Assembly: GCF_964340395.1 (NCBI RefSeq)
Contig: NC_135550.1
Span: forward strand, 18,339,484-18,399,483
From: Glandiceps talaboti
Taxonomy: Eukaryota; Hemichordata; Enteropneusta; Spengelidae
Direction: 5' to 3'
Length of the DNA stretch: 60,000 bases
Shown here: in pieces, positions 50,453 through 60,000 of the stretch
How the letters are laid out: every line of letters starts with the position of its first letter
How positions within the stretch are numbered: position 1 is the first letter of the stretch
The notes under the pieces: generated by a model
Database searches by the model: none
Told to the model about the DNA's origin: nothing
Seen by the model: only the letters and a program-made list of their open reading frames with translations
Translations under genes and position numbers: made by a program

Positions 50453-51905
50453 GCTATGTCCTGCACACTATCTGTGAATCATGATCTTGATAAGGAAATA
50501 GTACAATTGTATATCCAGTCACTTGGGGTTGATGCATGGAACTGAAATAGTAGAAAGGTTAAATACATGACTTAGTAGATCGATAGTAGAGTCTGAACAT
50601 GTTGGGTTTGATATGTGATATTATATTAATGGCTAGACAGCATTTGCAAACATCCACAAAAGTTAAGGGGCAACCCACTGAAAACATATAGCTCCGTGAT
50701 TTAGAATATATTATAGAGAGAATTGGAAACAAATTGTGTGACTAGAATTATTAGAAATATGAAACATCTGAATTAGTGTAAATTGTTGTATCATGACAGG
50801 TTCGTGTCTTGTATTTGTAGTAATTCTATGTAATCAGAAAAGGGAAATTGTAATAATACTGTGGTGTAGTAGATGCCGTGACAATTTTGTAGCCTAGAAT
50901 CCATGCTTTTCTTTTTTTTAAGCTAGAAATATGTGAAAAGTCTTTAAATTAGTAGGAATTCATGAATTTATTGTACAGTGAATTCCAGACAAAGATATTT
51001 TTGATATTTCATAATTTCATTGTAAATTGCAGTTGTGGATTTTTTAGCACAACTGAACCGAGGTTGAATGGATAAACATTTTTTTTTTAAATCATGCGTG
51101 CTTTGTACAGTTGTACTACAGTGCCATTGCCACTATTTTTAAGTTTATCCTATACCATAGGCCTTCAATATAAATACAGGGATAGTAAGAATCGAATATT
51201 TTTGTTTTGTTGCAACTTGTTTATGTCATACTGTTATCGTAAAAACGATGAATTATTCATTTCACAGCTCAATTTCCATTACAAAAGATATTTAAAATTT
51301 ACTTTCTCTTTTTGAGGCACACATGAATTCTGTTATCATTGTTACTCCACCGAGAAACTGATCTTACTAGTACATAATGTGTCATTATCAGATCTACAGA
51401 TTTGTGAATAATTAACAAGACATCATCCCATATTAATAAATCATGTCATATCATCATTCAGTTATTTTCAATCCTTTTTCACATATCTTCATTGATACAA
51501 TACTGCTTGTATGATACAGGCATTCAGTCTTTTTACACACTTGCCAATGGTTATATACAGAACCTGTGATCAGAACACTGTAACATATGCAAGAATTTAA
51601 TTGAAAAGCCTAGACAGATGGAATGTGAGTTTGCTGAGATATGCAAAAATACAACATTTTGAGATCAAATTTACTGCTGATGTATGTGGAGACATAGCAA
51701 TTGTTGAGTTGAACTACAATTTTGTATTAAAGTCCTACCAGGTAGTATCTCTAACTAAGTTTATTTCCGTAAAGTTTGTTATTAGGACTGGTTATATACA
51801 TGTATGTCATTGTACATGTACTTGCAGAGGTGATTGCACCCTGTTAGAGTCCAACAAATTTATCATATTTGACTACCTATTGAATGATCTGTTTAGTTGT
51901 ATTAC

Positions 51906-51907
<2 letters not shown>

Positions 51908-51986
<79 letters not shown>

Positions 51987-51989
51987 CAC
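51908..51989. repeat. (CA)n microsatellite
   Basis: About 82 bp of CA with one G interruption at 51980. The 141-codon plus-strand frame at 51601-52026 runs through it (His-Thr repeats) and shows no domain. Confidence 0.96.
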
Positions 51990-53469
51990 CAAGCCCATGT
52001 ACACACTAGTAGACAAGTACATGTAATTCAGCTAATTGGAGAATGGTTGAACACTTTTCAGTAAAAGTTTGATATACTTTCCAGTTGATGAATCTACCAA
52101 ACAGTAGCAATATTTACAACTGTTTCTTTGAATGACAAGTGTATGATTGGAATTTTGATATAAGTTTATAAGCTGACAGTAACATAATACAATCCCAGTT
52201 TGGTATTCTATTCCTTTCTCTCCTAATCTGTAAATTCCTATTGTCACATTCATATATCAACTCCTCCAGAGCTTAAGATATAATACAGCCTTACCATAGA
52301 GTATGGATTATCTGTAATACCAGATCAGTATATCCCAAAGTCATATACACGATTTGAAAGTGTTTTATAGCCCTTGCACACTTTCTCGTCATTGTGTTCT
52401 TTGTAAGTAGGATTATGGCTTCAGTATTCAGGGTTTTTTGAAAGGTATATACATCATTTGTATATATTGTTGAAATGGATTTACAGAGTAACCACCAAAG
52501 TATAGTATTTCTGACATCGATATGTAAGTAAAGGATTACCATAGAACATATGCATGATTTGTTGCATATTGTGTCAATATCAAGGAAGTTAAGCCAAATG
52601 CAAAATTATTACTCTATTACAAATGTTGTAATAGTTATGAACAGGTGTTCTGTGATGTTGTTATGATATTTTAGTTTGCAATTTCATGTAAATGTCATGA
52701 AATATGTATTCAATAACTTTTTAATGTAATCAGACAGCTGCATAGATATTTTCATAATTCGAAGAAAAAAAAATTTCATTTCATCATCTTCAAAGTTCCC
52801 CAAAAATGTAATTTTTACAGTTAGCTTGGCCTGGAACATTGTATTTTAATAATATGTACAAAAAGACATCTTAGTCACTAATTTTTAAACTTTTGGTTTT
52901 CCAGCGAAATAAGTAAAAATTAGTCTACACTGAAAATTTCCAGGTTTGCAATTGCATTTTATTCATAGCACCTTAAAGTGTATCACTAGAATGATACTGC
53001 CTGCCACAATAAATTATGCTTCGATGTAGCTAAGACTAAAACAGGGATTCTTTAAGTACGAAAAAAGAACTGAAACTGTACATACATTTTGTAAATAACA
53101 GCTGAACATTTGTTTTAACCAAGCCAGGAATTTGCCAGCAGTTTTGGCTGTTAGTGTCGGCATGATCAATTCTTTCATAGTTTGTGATATTGTGAAGTAT
53201 TTGCTGCCGCTAAAGATATCAGTGTAAGAAATCAATAATGCAATTACAACATTGATACACAAATTCAATTATTCCGTCGAAAGTGAAGAAATTGATGACA
53301 TTAAGGCTGTCAGAATACCCTAGTTATGATATAGCTACAGTTTTTATTTCAATCCAGGCTTTCAAGAATATGCGAGTAGAATTTTGTGTAGACTGTTCAT
53401 ATTTTTTTTGTCTCTATATCTTGAAGTTTAATAGCCTTCAATTCTGTGTATGCTGTGAAAATTATATTT

Positions 53470-53812
53470 TCAGTTTACTTTTATCGATTATTTTTTATGT
53501 TTCTTTCTCACTATCAAAACTGAAATCTTGTTGAAAATACTTTTAAACCGAAATGTCCATGAACCTCTCCTGAAGTCACTGAAAATGTCATGCCAGACAG
53601 AATGGATAACGCTGTTTTGCAGTGGAATTTTTAATACAAAGAAATAAAAATGTTCCATTTGACTTTTATCGTACTTATATGTTTCTTTTCCCTACCCTCA
53701 AAACTGAGATCTCACCAAAAAATACTTTTTTAATGAAGACTGTCCATGAACCTACTATCACTGGAAATGCAATCCGAAACTGAACGGATAGTAGTAGTAC
53801 TGCTTTGCTGTC
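53470..53812. repeat. Diverged tandem duplication, period about 186 bp
   Basis: acttttatcg ... atgtttctttctcactatcaaaactgaaatct ... tgtccatgaacct (from 53474) is repeated from about 53660 with the same block order. Confidence 0.7.
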
Positions 53813-55213
53813 AAATTATAATCTCAGAAATGAAATATTCCTCTATATATTACAACACAAACTTGTACATATTGTGTTTCAGTATATATATCATCTATTA
53901 ATGTGTTCAAACTAAGAGCTGGCAGAATATTATAGGGATTTTTTTTATCTCATTATATTCTGATGTTTTGAATATCAATGATAGTGTAATGTCATACAAC
54001 AAAATCTATACATTTTAGATGAAATTGAGGGAAAGTCTTTTAAAAAATGAAATGCTATACCATGTAACTGATCTACCACTGTTACAATATAAATTGATGA
54101 TTTGCTTCCAGAAAACTCTCTTTTATAGGTTACCATGACAACAATTAATCTTTTAACTGGTAATGATGTATGATATTTTTCCATTAAAGCGAAATCTACC
54201 TGTCATGGATGGCTATACAACCAAATATGACATAATCCCGTTGGTATTTGGCATGATAAAGAGGGAGAGATCAGAATTTGTCGTATGTATTACAAGAATC
54301 TGAGAGGAAGATATTTTAGTTTTAGGAGAGGATAAAAACATGTTTAGGTGTTATTTACAGATTTATCAATGTAGTTCAGTTTTCACTGTAGTATAAAAAC
54401 TACCAATACAATGGCAACACTGAACAAAATATTTCATCTCTAAGTGTAAGTAATTTTACAGTTTCACATGTATTGGGTTCAATTTGGGTTGGTTCTGAAA
54501 CACAAATATGGCTCACCACTTTGTAGGCAGTATACACTTGTCTTGTGTAATGCTCACAATCCTGCAACTGAGTCTGTGTGGCAAAGTTTTGCTATTGTCA
54601 CGTATCACCAAAAAATAAAATTCAGCATTTATTGAAGTAACATCACCAAAAATCTGAGCTTGTCGAACCAATTATTTCCTTCCTGTCAATATATTCTGTT
54701 CAAAAATAATCTTGGTTGTTGAAAATAACCTGTAGATGTCTGATGTAGTGACAGTGTATTGTATATGATACACACATCAACCAATAAAATTGTGTACGTG
54801 TGTTCCTGACTGTGATTGATTGCCATATGCATAACAGGTGAGCGAGCATAGATGAAACTATACAAACAATTTGCAATAGGGCCATACCATTTCAAAGTTA
54901 TAATGGTATAGACATCTCTGTTAGTTATAAAAAAAAAATTTTTGGAGGAATTCTGTCACCATGCTTTTATGGATGGTTTAATTAAGCAAAGGTTATCCAT
55001 CATGTACAGTGAATGTAGGTAGGTCTGTTATTACATGCAGTCCTACTTTAGTAGTATAGACGTCGCCAGTTAACAACATCAGCATTTGTGGTTTCTCATA
55101 CCTCAGTTTTTATGACTGCTGTTTTGATGAATGGGGAATATGATGATTAAGATTTTATCCAATTTTCTAAAGACTAGTAATTATGTATCAGTATGCAAAG
55201 CCTTTTCTTCTAG

Positions 55214-55288
55214 CTTGACAGAACATCTGACTTATGCATGAAGATACGGCGGGACCTCAAGGTCCCAATCGAGTCAGAGATAATTCCT
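55214..55288 (+). CDS. Candidate 75-nt cassette exon of the SNAP25-family gene
   Basis: A consensus-quality acceptor (ccttttcttctag, 55201-55213) and donor (CCT|gtaagc) bound exactly 75 nt. Only one frame is open: phase 0 in and out, matching all neighbouring SNAP25 exons. It codes 25 residues, starting LDRTSDLCMKIRRDLKVP and ending ESEIIP. It is GC- and CpG-richer than the surrounding intron and contains an inverted repeat (GGGACCTCAAGGTCCC). Spliced after 44396-44497 or 28124-28296 it would lengthen the region before SLESTRRML. The residues match no SNAP-25 I know, and a Pro at the junction would interrupt the helix. It could belong to another transcript. Confidence 0.45.
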
Positions 55289-56385
55289 GTAAGCTTTCTA
55301 ATCTTCGCTATAGGTATCTAGTACACACTAACCTATTCTCGTAGGTTATTGGCTTTACATATACACACACTCTGTACTCTTAGACTCCAATCAAAGGAAT
55401 ATACAGACACAGTGGTTTTTGGGTGTGTTTTTTTAAATCAGTAAATAAATAGTTCAGTTGTTTTCTTTCAATTCTGCATATTATTAGTGTTAAAAAAAAT
55501 AAAAGTGACAGAGGAACTATGTAAGATTTGTTAAATTTAAGTATATTCATTGCTGCAAAACAAGCTTTTGAGAAGGATTTTAATAGGAATCATTATTTTG
55601 TGTAAATTTATACATGATTGTATGGTAAGTAATGCTTATTGTCACGTAAATTCAGGGAAGGGAAGTTTGGGATCACTTTGTAACATAATTACTCTGGATG
55701 CCAGTGAGGTCTATAACTAAACTGTGAGTGGAGGGGTAAATCGTAACGATACTGTATAGGAACTAGACTACTCGGTATAATATAACAGTGACAATGAAAC
55801 ATATAATTAAGGATGGTAGTTTGGTACTGTCCTAAAGCAATGTGAAAGTCACTATCAGAAGTACTAAGGGCTGGTCGTCACTGGCAAAAACAACCATCTA
55901 TATTCTCATCCCAATTCTTTTCAAGTACTTTTTGAGGAATTATGTATTGGTCCACCCCTACTTGGTCACTGAGTTCCTTTTTTGTGCTGGCCATCTACTT
56001 TTACAACTAACTTGAAAATTAGCTCCAACTCTGCATAAGGAGGACCTGGATATATCACCTTTTTAGGAAAGGAAGCAATTATAGCTTTTTTGATATTTTG
56101 ATCCAAAAAAGAGTTAGCATGTTATGACCAGTAGTAAAACAACTCTTGAATGATTCAAGTGTATATATGAATAGTTTAATCATGTTTCACTATAAGCAAT
56201 AATTTTTCACTTTTAATGAATTTTTTTTTATGGTAAAAATCACATGTGATCGTGGCAGGTCAACTGAGTTGTAGGAATAGTGTGACATTGCTAAGTCCTC
56301 ATATCAACTTAAAAAAAGACTAATTTGAAGGGAGCCAGTAAGTTGAAAAACAGGTTGGGAGTAAATGTGTGAGGAATCTTGTTGA

Positions 56386-56810
56386 AAGGTGTTGTCTGTG
56401 TGTTACATAGAACACCAGTGAGATGTGTTGTCTGTGTGTTACATAGAACACCAGTGAGATGTGTTGTCTGTGTGTTACATAGAACACCAGTGAGATGTGT
56501 TGTCTGTGTGTTACATAGAACTCCAATGAAAGGTGTTGTCTGTGTTACATAGAACACCAGTGAGATGTGTTGTCTTTGTGTGTTACATAGAACTCCAATG
56601 AGAGGTGTTGTCTGTGTGTTACATAGAACACCAATGAGATGTGTTGTCTTTGTGTGTTACATAGAACACCAATGAGATGTGTTGTCTGTGTGTTACATAG
56701 AACACCAATGAGATGTGTTGTCTGTGTGTTACATAGAACACCAGTGAGATGTGTTGTCTGTGTATCTTCATATAACCCCAATGTGAGGTGTTGTGTATGT
56801 TACAGATATT
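56386..56810. repeat. 36-bp minisatellite, about 11-12 copies
   Basis: The unit is gtgttgtctgtgtgttacat + agaacaccagtgagat, usually 36 bp, with single 34- and 38-bp variants. Because 36 is divisible by 3 and the unit lacks stops in several minus-strand frames, it generates repetitive open frames (VTHRQHISLVFY) that overlap on the same strand. They are artefacts. The array ends about 160 bp before the SNAP25 exon at 56969. Confidence 0.96.
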
Positions 56811-56843
56811 AGTAATCATAAAGTTCTTCATCCGTCTGTCCAG

Positions 56844-56863
56844 CTATCTATCTATCTATCTAT
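56844..56863. repeat. (CTAT)5 microsatellite
   Basis: Five perfect CTAT units directly after the 36-bp array and about 105 bp before the exon at 56969. Confidence 0.95.
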
Positions 56864-56968
56864 GAATGAATTCATCATATCTTGCATCCTTCTTAAAAGC
56901 TTTAGTGAGACAAGATATGGGGATCAATTCTCATTTAATGTGTATGTGTGTTTTTTCTTCATCTACAG

Positions 56969-57010
56969 TCCCTGGAGAGTACAAGGCGTATGCTTCAGAT
57001 GGCAGAAGAG
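56969..57010 (+). CDS. SNAP25: SNAP-25/SNAP-23 family t-SNARE, conserved 42-nt exon
   Basis: Acceptor ttttttcttcatctacag precedes 14 codons reading SLESTRRMLQMAEE, then GAG|gttggt. It is phase 0 on both sides. The vertebrate SNAP25 gene has an exon of the same length, phase and content (SLESTRRMLQLVEE). The heptad hydrophobics place it in the first SNARE helix directly after the first coding exon (...VTDE). The donor gttggt is weaker than usual, but the alternative gtaata six bases on would break the conserved phase. The following exon, expected to code SKDAGIRTLVMLDEQG-like sequence, is not in the remaining 3 kb. Confidence 0.95.
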
Positions 57011-57261
57011 GTTGGTAATATTATTACATTAGTCATAAAATCAATTGTGTGATCACTGTTCCAATCACTTCATTCAGACTCAGAGTCTATGCTTCACTGC
57101 ATTGTTCAAAATAGTGTGTTCCACAGGAAACAAACTGCGGAGTTGACACTAAAACATACTTTAGGATGATATCCTCACCTGCTATTTCCTCATTGATGTG
57201 TCCATGTGGACAATTTCAGTGCCTTCTGAGTTACCACATATTCTTCCGGTGTTAGATCTTG

Positions 57262-57289
57262 CCCCTCCCCCCTCCCCCCCCCCCCCCCC
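57262..57289. repeat. C-rich tract (CCCCT-CCCCCCT-C16)
   Basis: Three C runs ending in C16. In the plus-strand transcript this is C-rich; the opposite DNA strand could form a G-quadruplex. Confidence 0.9.
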
Positions 57290-58304
57290 AATACCTTTCA
57301 GTTCTCTATACAGACATTTATCTAAGATGAAGAAGTCATAAAAGTTTATCTTCATCTCATGAAAGTTGTGACAAAAATATGTGGTCTTCTAAGAGTGTCA
57401 TGTGTCATGGTTTGAGCTGTGCATTCATCGTTTTGACACTGATTATAGTTCAATATAGTAATAGTGTTTGTTAACCTCAAGTGTGGATACATCAAATTAG
57501 GTAGAGACTGGAGATGAATATATTTAATACCAAATTGTACACTAGTCTTACTTATGTATATACACTACAGTATTGAATTGAATTTTAAAAGAAATTGCTA
57601 ATGAAAATGACAGATACACATGTATAAATATAAATACCAAATAACACCAGGTCATCACATAGGAAAGTCCAAGAACAGCTTTTCACAACAGACCTTTAAA
57701 AAATGCCAAAATTTTAGCTTTCTAGACTTTCATAATAGAAAGGGTCACAATCAACATTTGCATGGGTGGAGAATTACTGCTCATACCCTCATTTAAAATT
57801 TTTTTAAAAAATGAAAAATAACTGTCTCCCTGCCATGTTATCTACTTTGTAAAAGAAATTCAACCTATGTGTAGATTCAAACAAACAGCCTACAAATCAC
57901 ACGCACACTCACTCCGACCTAAATTTAGTGAACATAAAGCAATTGCCATGTTGTTATTACGGGAAAGTGAAACCAAATCCCCTTTGAGTTTTGTAACCAC
58001 TCTCTCACCATTTAACGTAAGCGTATTCATGCAAGTGTCATGCTTCTAAATAAAAGTGGAACTTGAATTGATTGCAAATGTCAGCATGTTCCGATATAAT
58101 GAGACGTACCAGTACTTTAAGTGAACAAGTCAAGATAATCCTGTTTCCAAGTACCGTTTACAGATACTGCACTTCACACAGTCATATTTTTTACACCCAC
58201 ATATCTACTTGACTCAATTTGTTCCCATCTGTGGCCTTTTAAAGGGATATTTAGCAGTCTAGCCTCGAGTACAACGTTAAGTGATCGACGCATTTGTACT
58301 ACTC

Positions 58305-58745
58305 AAATAGTTTTGTGTAAAAGAGAAAGGTATACCCATGACTCTGAATTGGCAGTTTTGTATGAGAGGAAGTTTCATCAAATAGTTTTGTGTAAAGAAA
58401 AAAGTTACATTTAATAATTGACTATGAAGTAACATGTTCATATTAAAAGAGAAAGTTGCATCATAAACTGCCATGGAGTTCGTAGTTTTGTAATAAAAGA
58501 AAGTTGCGTAGAGGCTGTGAAGTTTGTTTCATACAAAGAGAAAGTTAAATTATTGGCGTTGAAATAACAAAGAACTATAAAGAGAATATTACACAACGGC
58601 AATGAACGTAAGAAATAATGCGTTCATGGAAAAGAAAAGGGTACATCAAATAATTTTGTATGAAGAGAAAATTTCATCAGTGGCTATAAAGTAACATAGA
58701 GTTTTGTGAAAAAGAGAAAATTACGTCATTAAAATTGTGATGGAA
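58305..58745. repeat. Degenerate array, about 60-bp unit
   Basis: Variants of agttttgtgtaaaagagaaa plus gtt.catca...ctatgaagtaacat recur about seven times with irregular spacing. Several units carry CpGs (ttgcgtag, ggcgttg). Confidence 0.65.
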
Positions 58746-59869
58746 TCGTCTCCGAGTCCCATTTCAAATGACACAATAAGACATCAAAAGATTGCACGGA
58801 TATCTTTCTGATTTCCCTTAGTTTGTATTGATGATTAAAATTTGAAATAAGAGTAGTTATTTTGAGACAGACCACGTTAATGACCCTTGTCAAATCAAAA
58901 TTACTCATTCAGTTATAGAAACGCTGTGTGGAATACTTAATTAATCCACACGACATTTTAATGGAGATATCTTCATTTGTAAAACGCTAGCTATTTTGTT
59001 GATGTTCCAGTTGACGAAATCTGCATCAATGCTGACGTAAAACAAACCACTTCATCCATTTTTCATGTGAGAAAACTTGTAGGAAAGAATTTGATATGGT
59101 TCTGTCTGTGCAATATAAGTATGTACTTTTATAACATGCAACGTGACAGGTCTGCATGGCACAGGAAATGAAATGTAACAATTTGTATTTACCGAATCAA
59201 GCTGATACTTTGTGTAACAAAAACTTGTGCGGTACATTGAGTATTGATTTCGCTACCTACAGCCATTTATTGAATTGCCACCTGACTCCATATAATGTTG
59301 TTTTTAAAAAATTTCCGTCTATAATGTTATTATGAAAATACCTTGTTAATGATATTGTCCACAAAAAGTACCCCATTTTAATGTGACAAAGACTCACAGC
59401 AATTGACATCCTGTTCTTAAGACTAGAATGTATTCAGTACAATAATGGAGTGTCAGATGTACAACCATTTCATTGCCTTTGAATGCTTCCTCCCTATTCA
59501 CAATCGATGAAACAAACATTTCCAACATCCATGTTTGAATACTATGTGTGTGTGTCTTTTATATTCCATATCAAACAAAAAAGTAGTTTTGATTGTTAGA
59601 ACTTACTTTGTATCCCGGTTGGTTTTTGTATATTTAGGCATCAATAATTCCTACAGCTTGCATGTGATAAAAAATATGTTAACAGTTTTTACTTCAAGAT
59701 AAAATGCACCCTAGGGACCAATGTCCCTGCATATCCAAGTACTTAATATCTGTACAAATTTTACCATATGAAAACTTGTTCCTAATACTTTTGAAATGTT
59801 GATTTAAATTTGGGGGCTCACTTTTCATTTTTTTGTAATCCTACTCTATCTTTTTGTTCAGTTTATCCT

Positions 59870-60000
59870 GCATATTAAATGTTATAACTGTCCAAATCAG
59901 TTATTTGATCATATCCCTGATATCCAATATCATGTCAATATTTTTCCCAAATCCTAAATTTGTGTTCAGTCTATGCTGTCCAAATCAGTTATTTGGTCAT
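59870..60000. repeat. Partial tandem duplication at the right edge
   Basis: gtccaaatcagttatttg is present near 59890 and again near 59978, each after a gttcagt.tat.ctg block. The period is about 88 bp and it probably continues beyond the window. Confidence 0.7.

Larger units (their letters stand above)
28297..56968 (+). other. SNAP25-family gene, second intron (28.7 kb)
   Basis: A long AT-rich intron that holds the two candidate alternative exons (44396-44497, 55214-55288) and most of the repeats, all listed separately. Stretches 32150-36770, 45350-47220, 49110-50310, 51990-53465, 53815-55210 and 55290-56385 hold no gene I can support: only short chance frames and AT-rich sequence. A two-copy repeat of about 47 bp (cttattattcaagtt / cttactattcaagtt) lies at 38103-38190. 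Confidence 0.75.
57011..60000 (+). other. SNAP25-family gene, third intron (continues past the right edge)
   Basis: AT-rich intron holding the C-rich tract, the degenerate array at 58305-58745 and a partial duplication at the edge. I looked for the next SNAP-25 exon (KDAG.RTL..LDEQ) and do not find it. Confidence 0.75.

Noticed and set aside
51601-52026. 141-codon plus-strand ORF
   Set aside because: The C-terminal third is a (CA)n microsatellite. The remainder has no domain, no splice context in the phase of SNAP25 and intron-like composition.
56386-56810. Regular 36-bp direct repeats reminiscent of a CRISPR array
   Set aside because: There are no spacers between the units, and the context is a eukaryotic intron.
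56309-56831. Several overlapping repetitive minus-strand ORFs (VTHRQHISLV repeats)
   Set aside because: They are readings of a 36-bp minisatellite in more than one frame. No start context, no flanking exons, no known family.

Overview
The window is metazoan nuclear DNA: AT-rich, with long introns, phase-consistent spliced exons, many microsatellites and minisatellites, and a decayed LINE. No complete gene fits inside it. Two divergently transcribed genes account for every coding segment I can support. The organism is most likely a bilaterian invertebrate: both proteins are clearly orthologous to vertebrate families but diverged from them, and I recognise no vertebrate repeat families. I cannot name the phylum from sequence alone.

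Left part (1 to about 8.5 kb, minus strand): a ZNF106 (ZFP106) orthologue, from its 5' UTR exon to the seventh coding exon, running off the left edge before the C-terminal WD40 domain. Two CX2CX12HX5H zinc fingers, a 27-nt microexon, a large disordered exon and a coiled-coil exon can be read, about 1,047 codons in all.

Middle (about 8.4 to 8.9 kb): a shared head-to-head promoter with a GC box, two CCAAT boxes, a perfect CRE and a YY1-like element.

Right part (about 8.8 kb to the right edge, plus strand): the 5' end of a SNAP-25/SNAP-23 family t-SNARE gene. It has a non-coding first exon, a 19.2-kb intron, a first coding exon (23 codons), a 28.7-kb intron, and the conserved 42-nt exon coding SLESTRRMLQMAEE. 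The rest of the gene lies beyond the right edge. Inside the 28.7-kb intron are two further exon-like segments, both phase 0: an ATG exon at 44,396-44,497 behind a local CpG-richer, promoter-like patch, and a 75-nt cassette at 55,214-55,288. They would give SNAP-25 a different and longer N-terminus, and are the best candidate here for something undescribed.

The ZNF106-SNAP23 head-to-head arrangement also exists in human, so this looks like an ancient linkage. The remaining sequence is intronic: a 730-bp foldback element, a 99% identical 554-bp tandem duplication, five minisatellite arrays (36, about 30, 80, about 60 and about 170 bp units), smaller hairpins, diverged tandem duplications and dinucleotide repeats.
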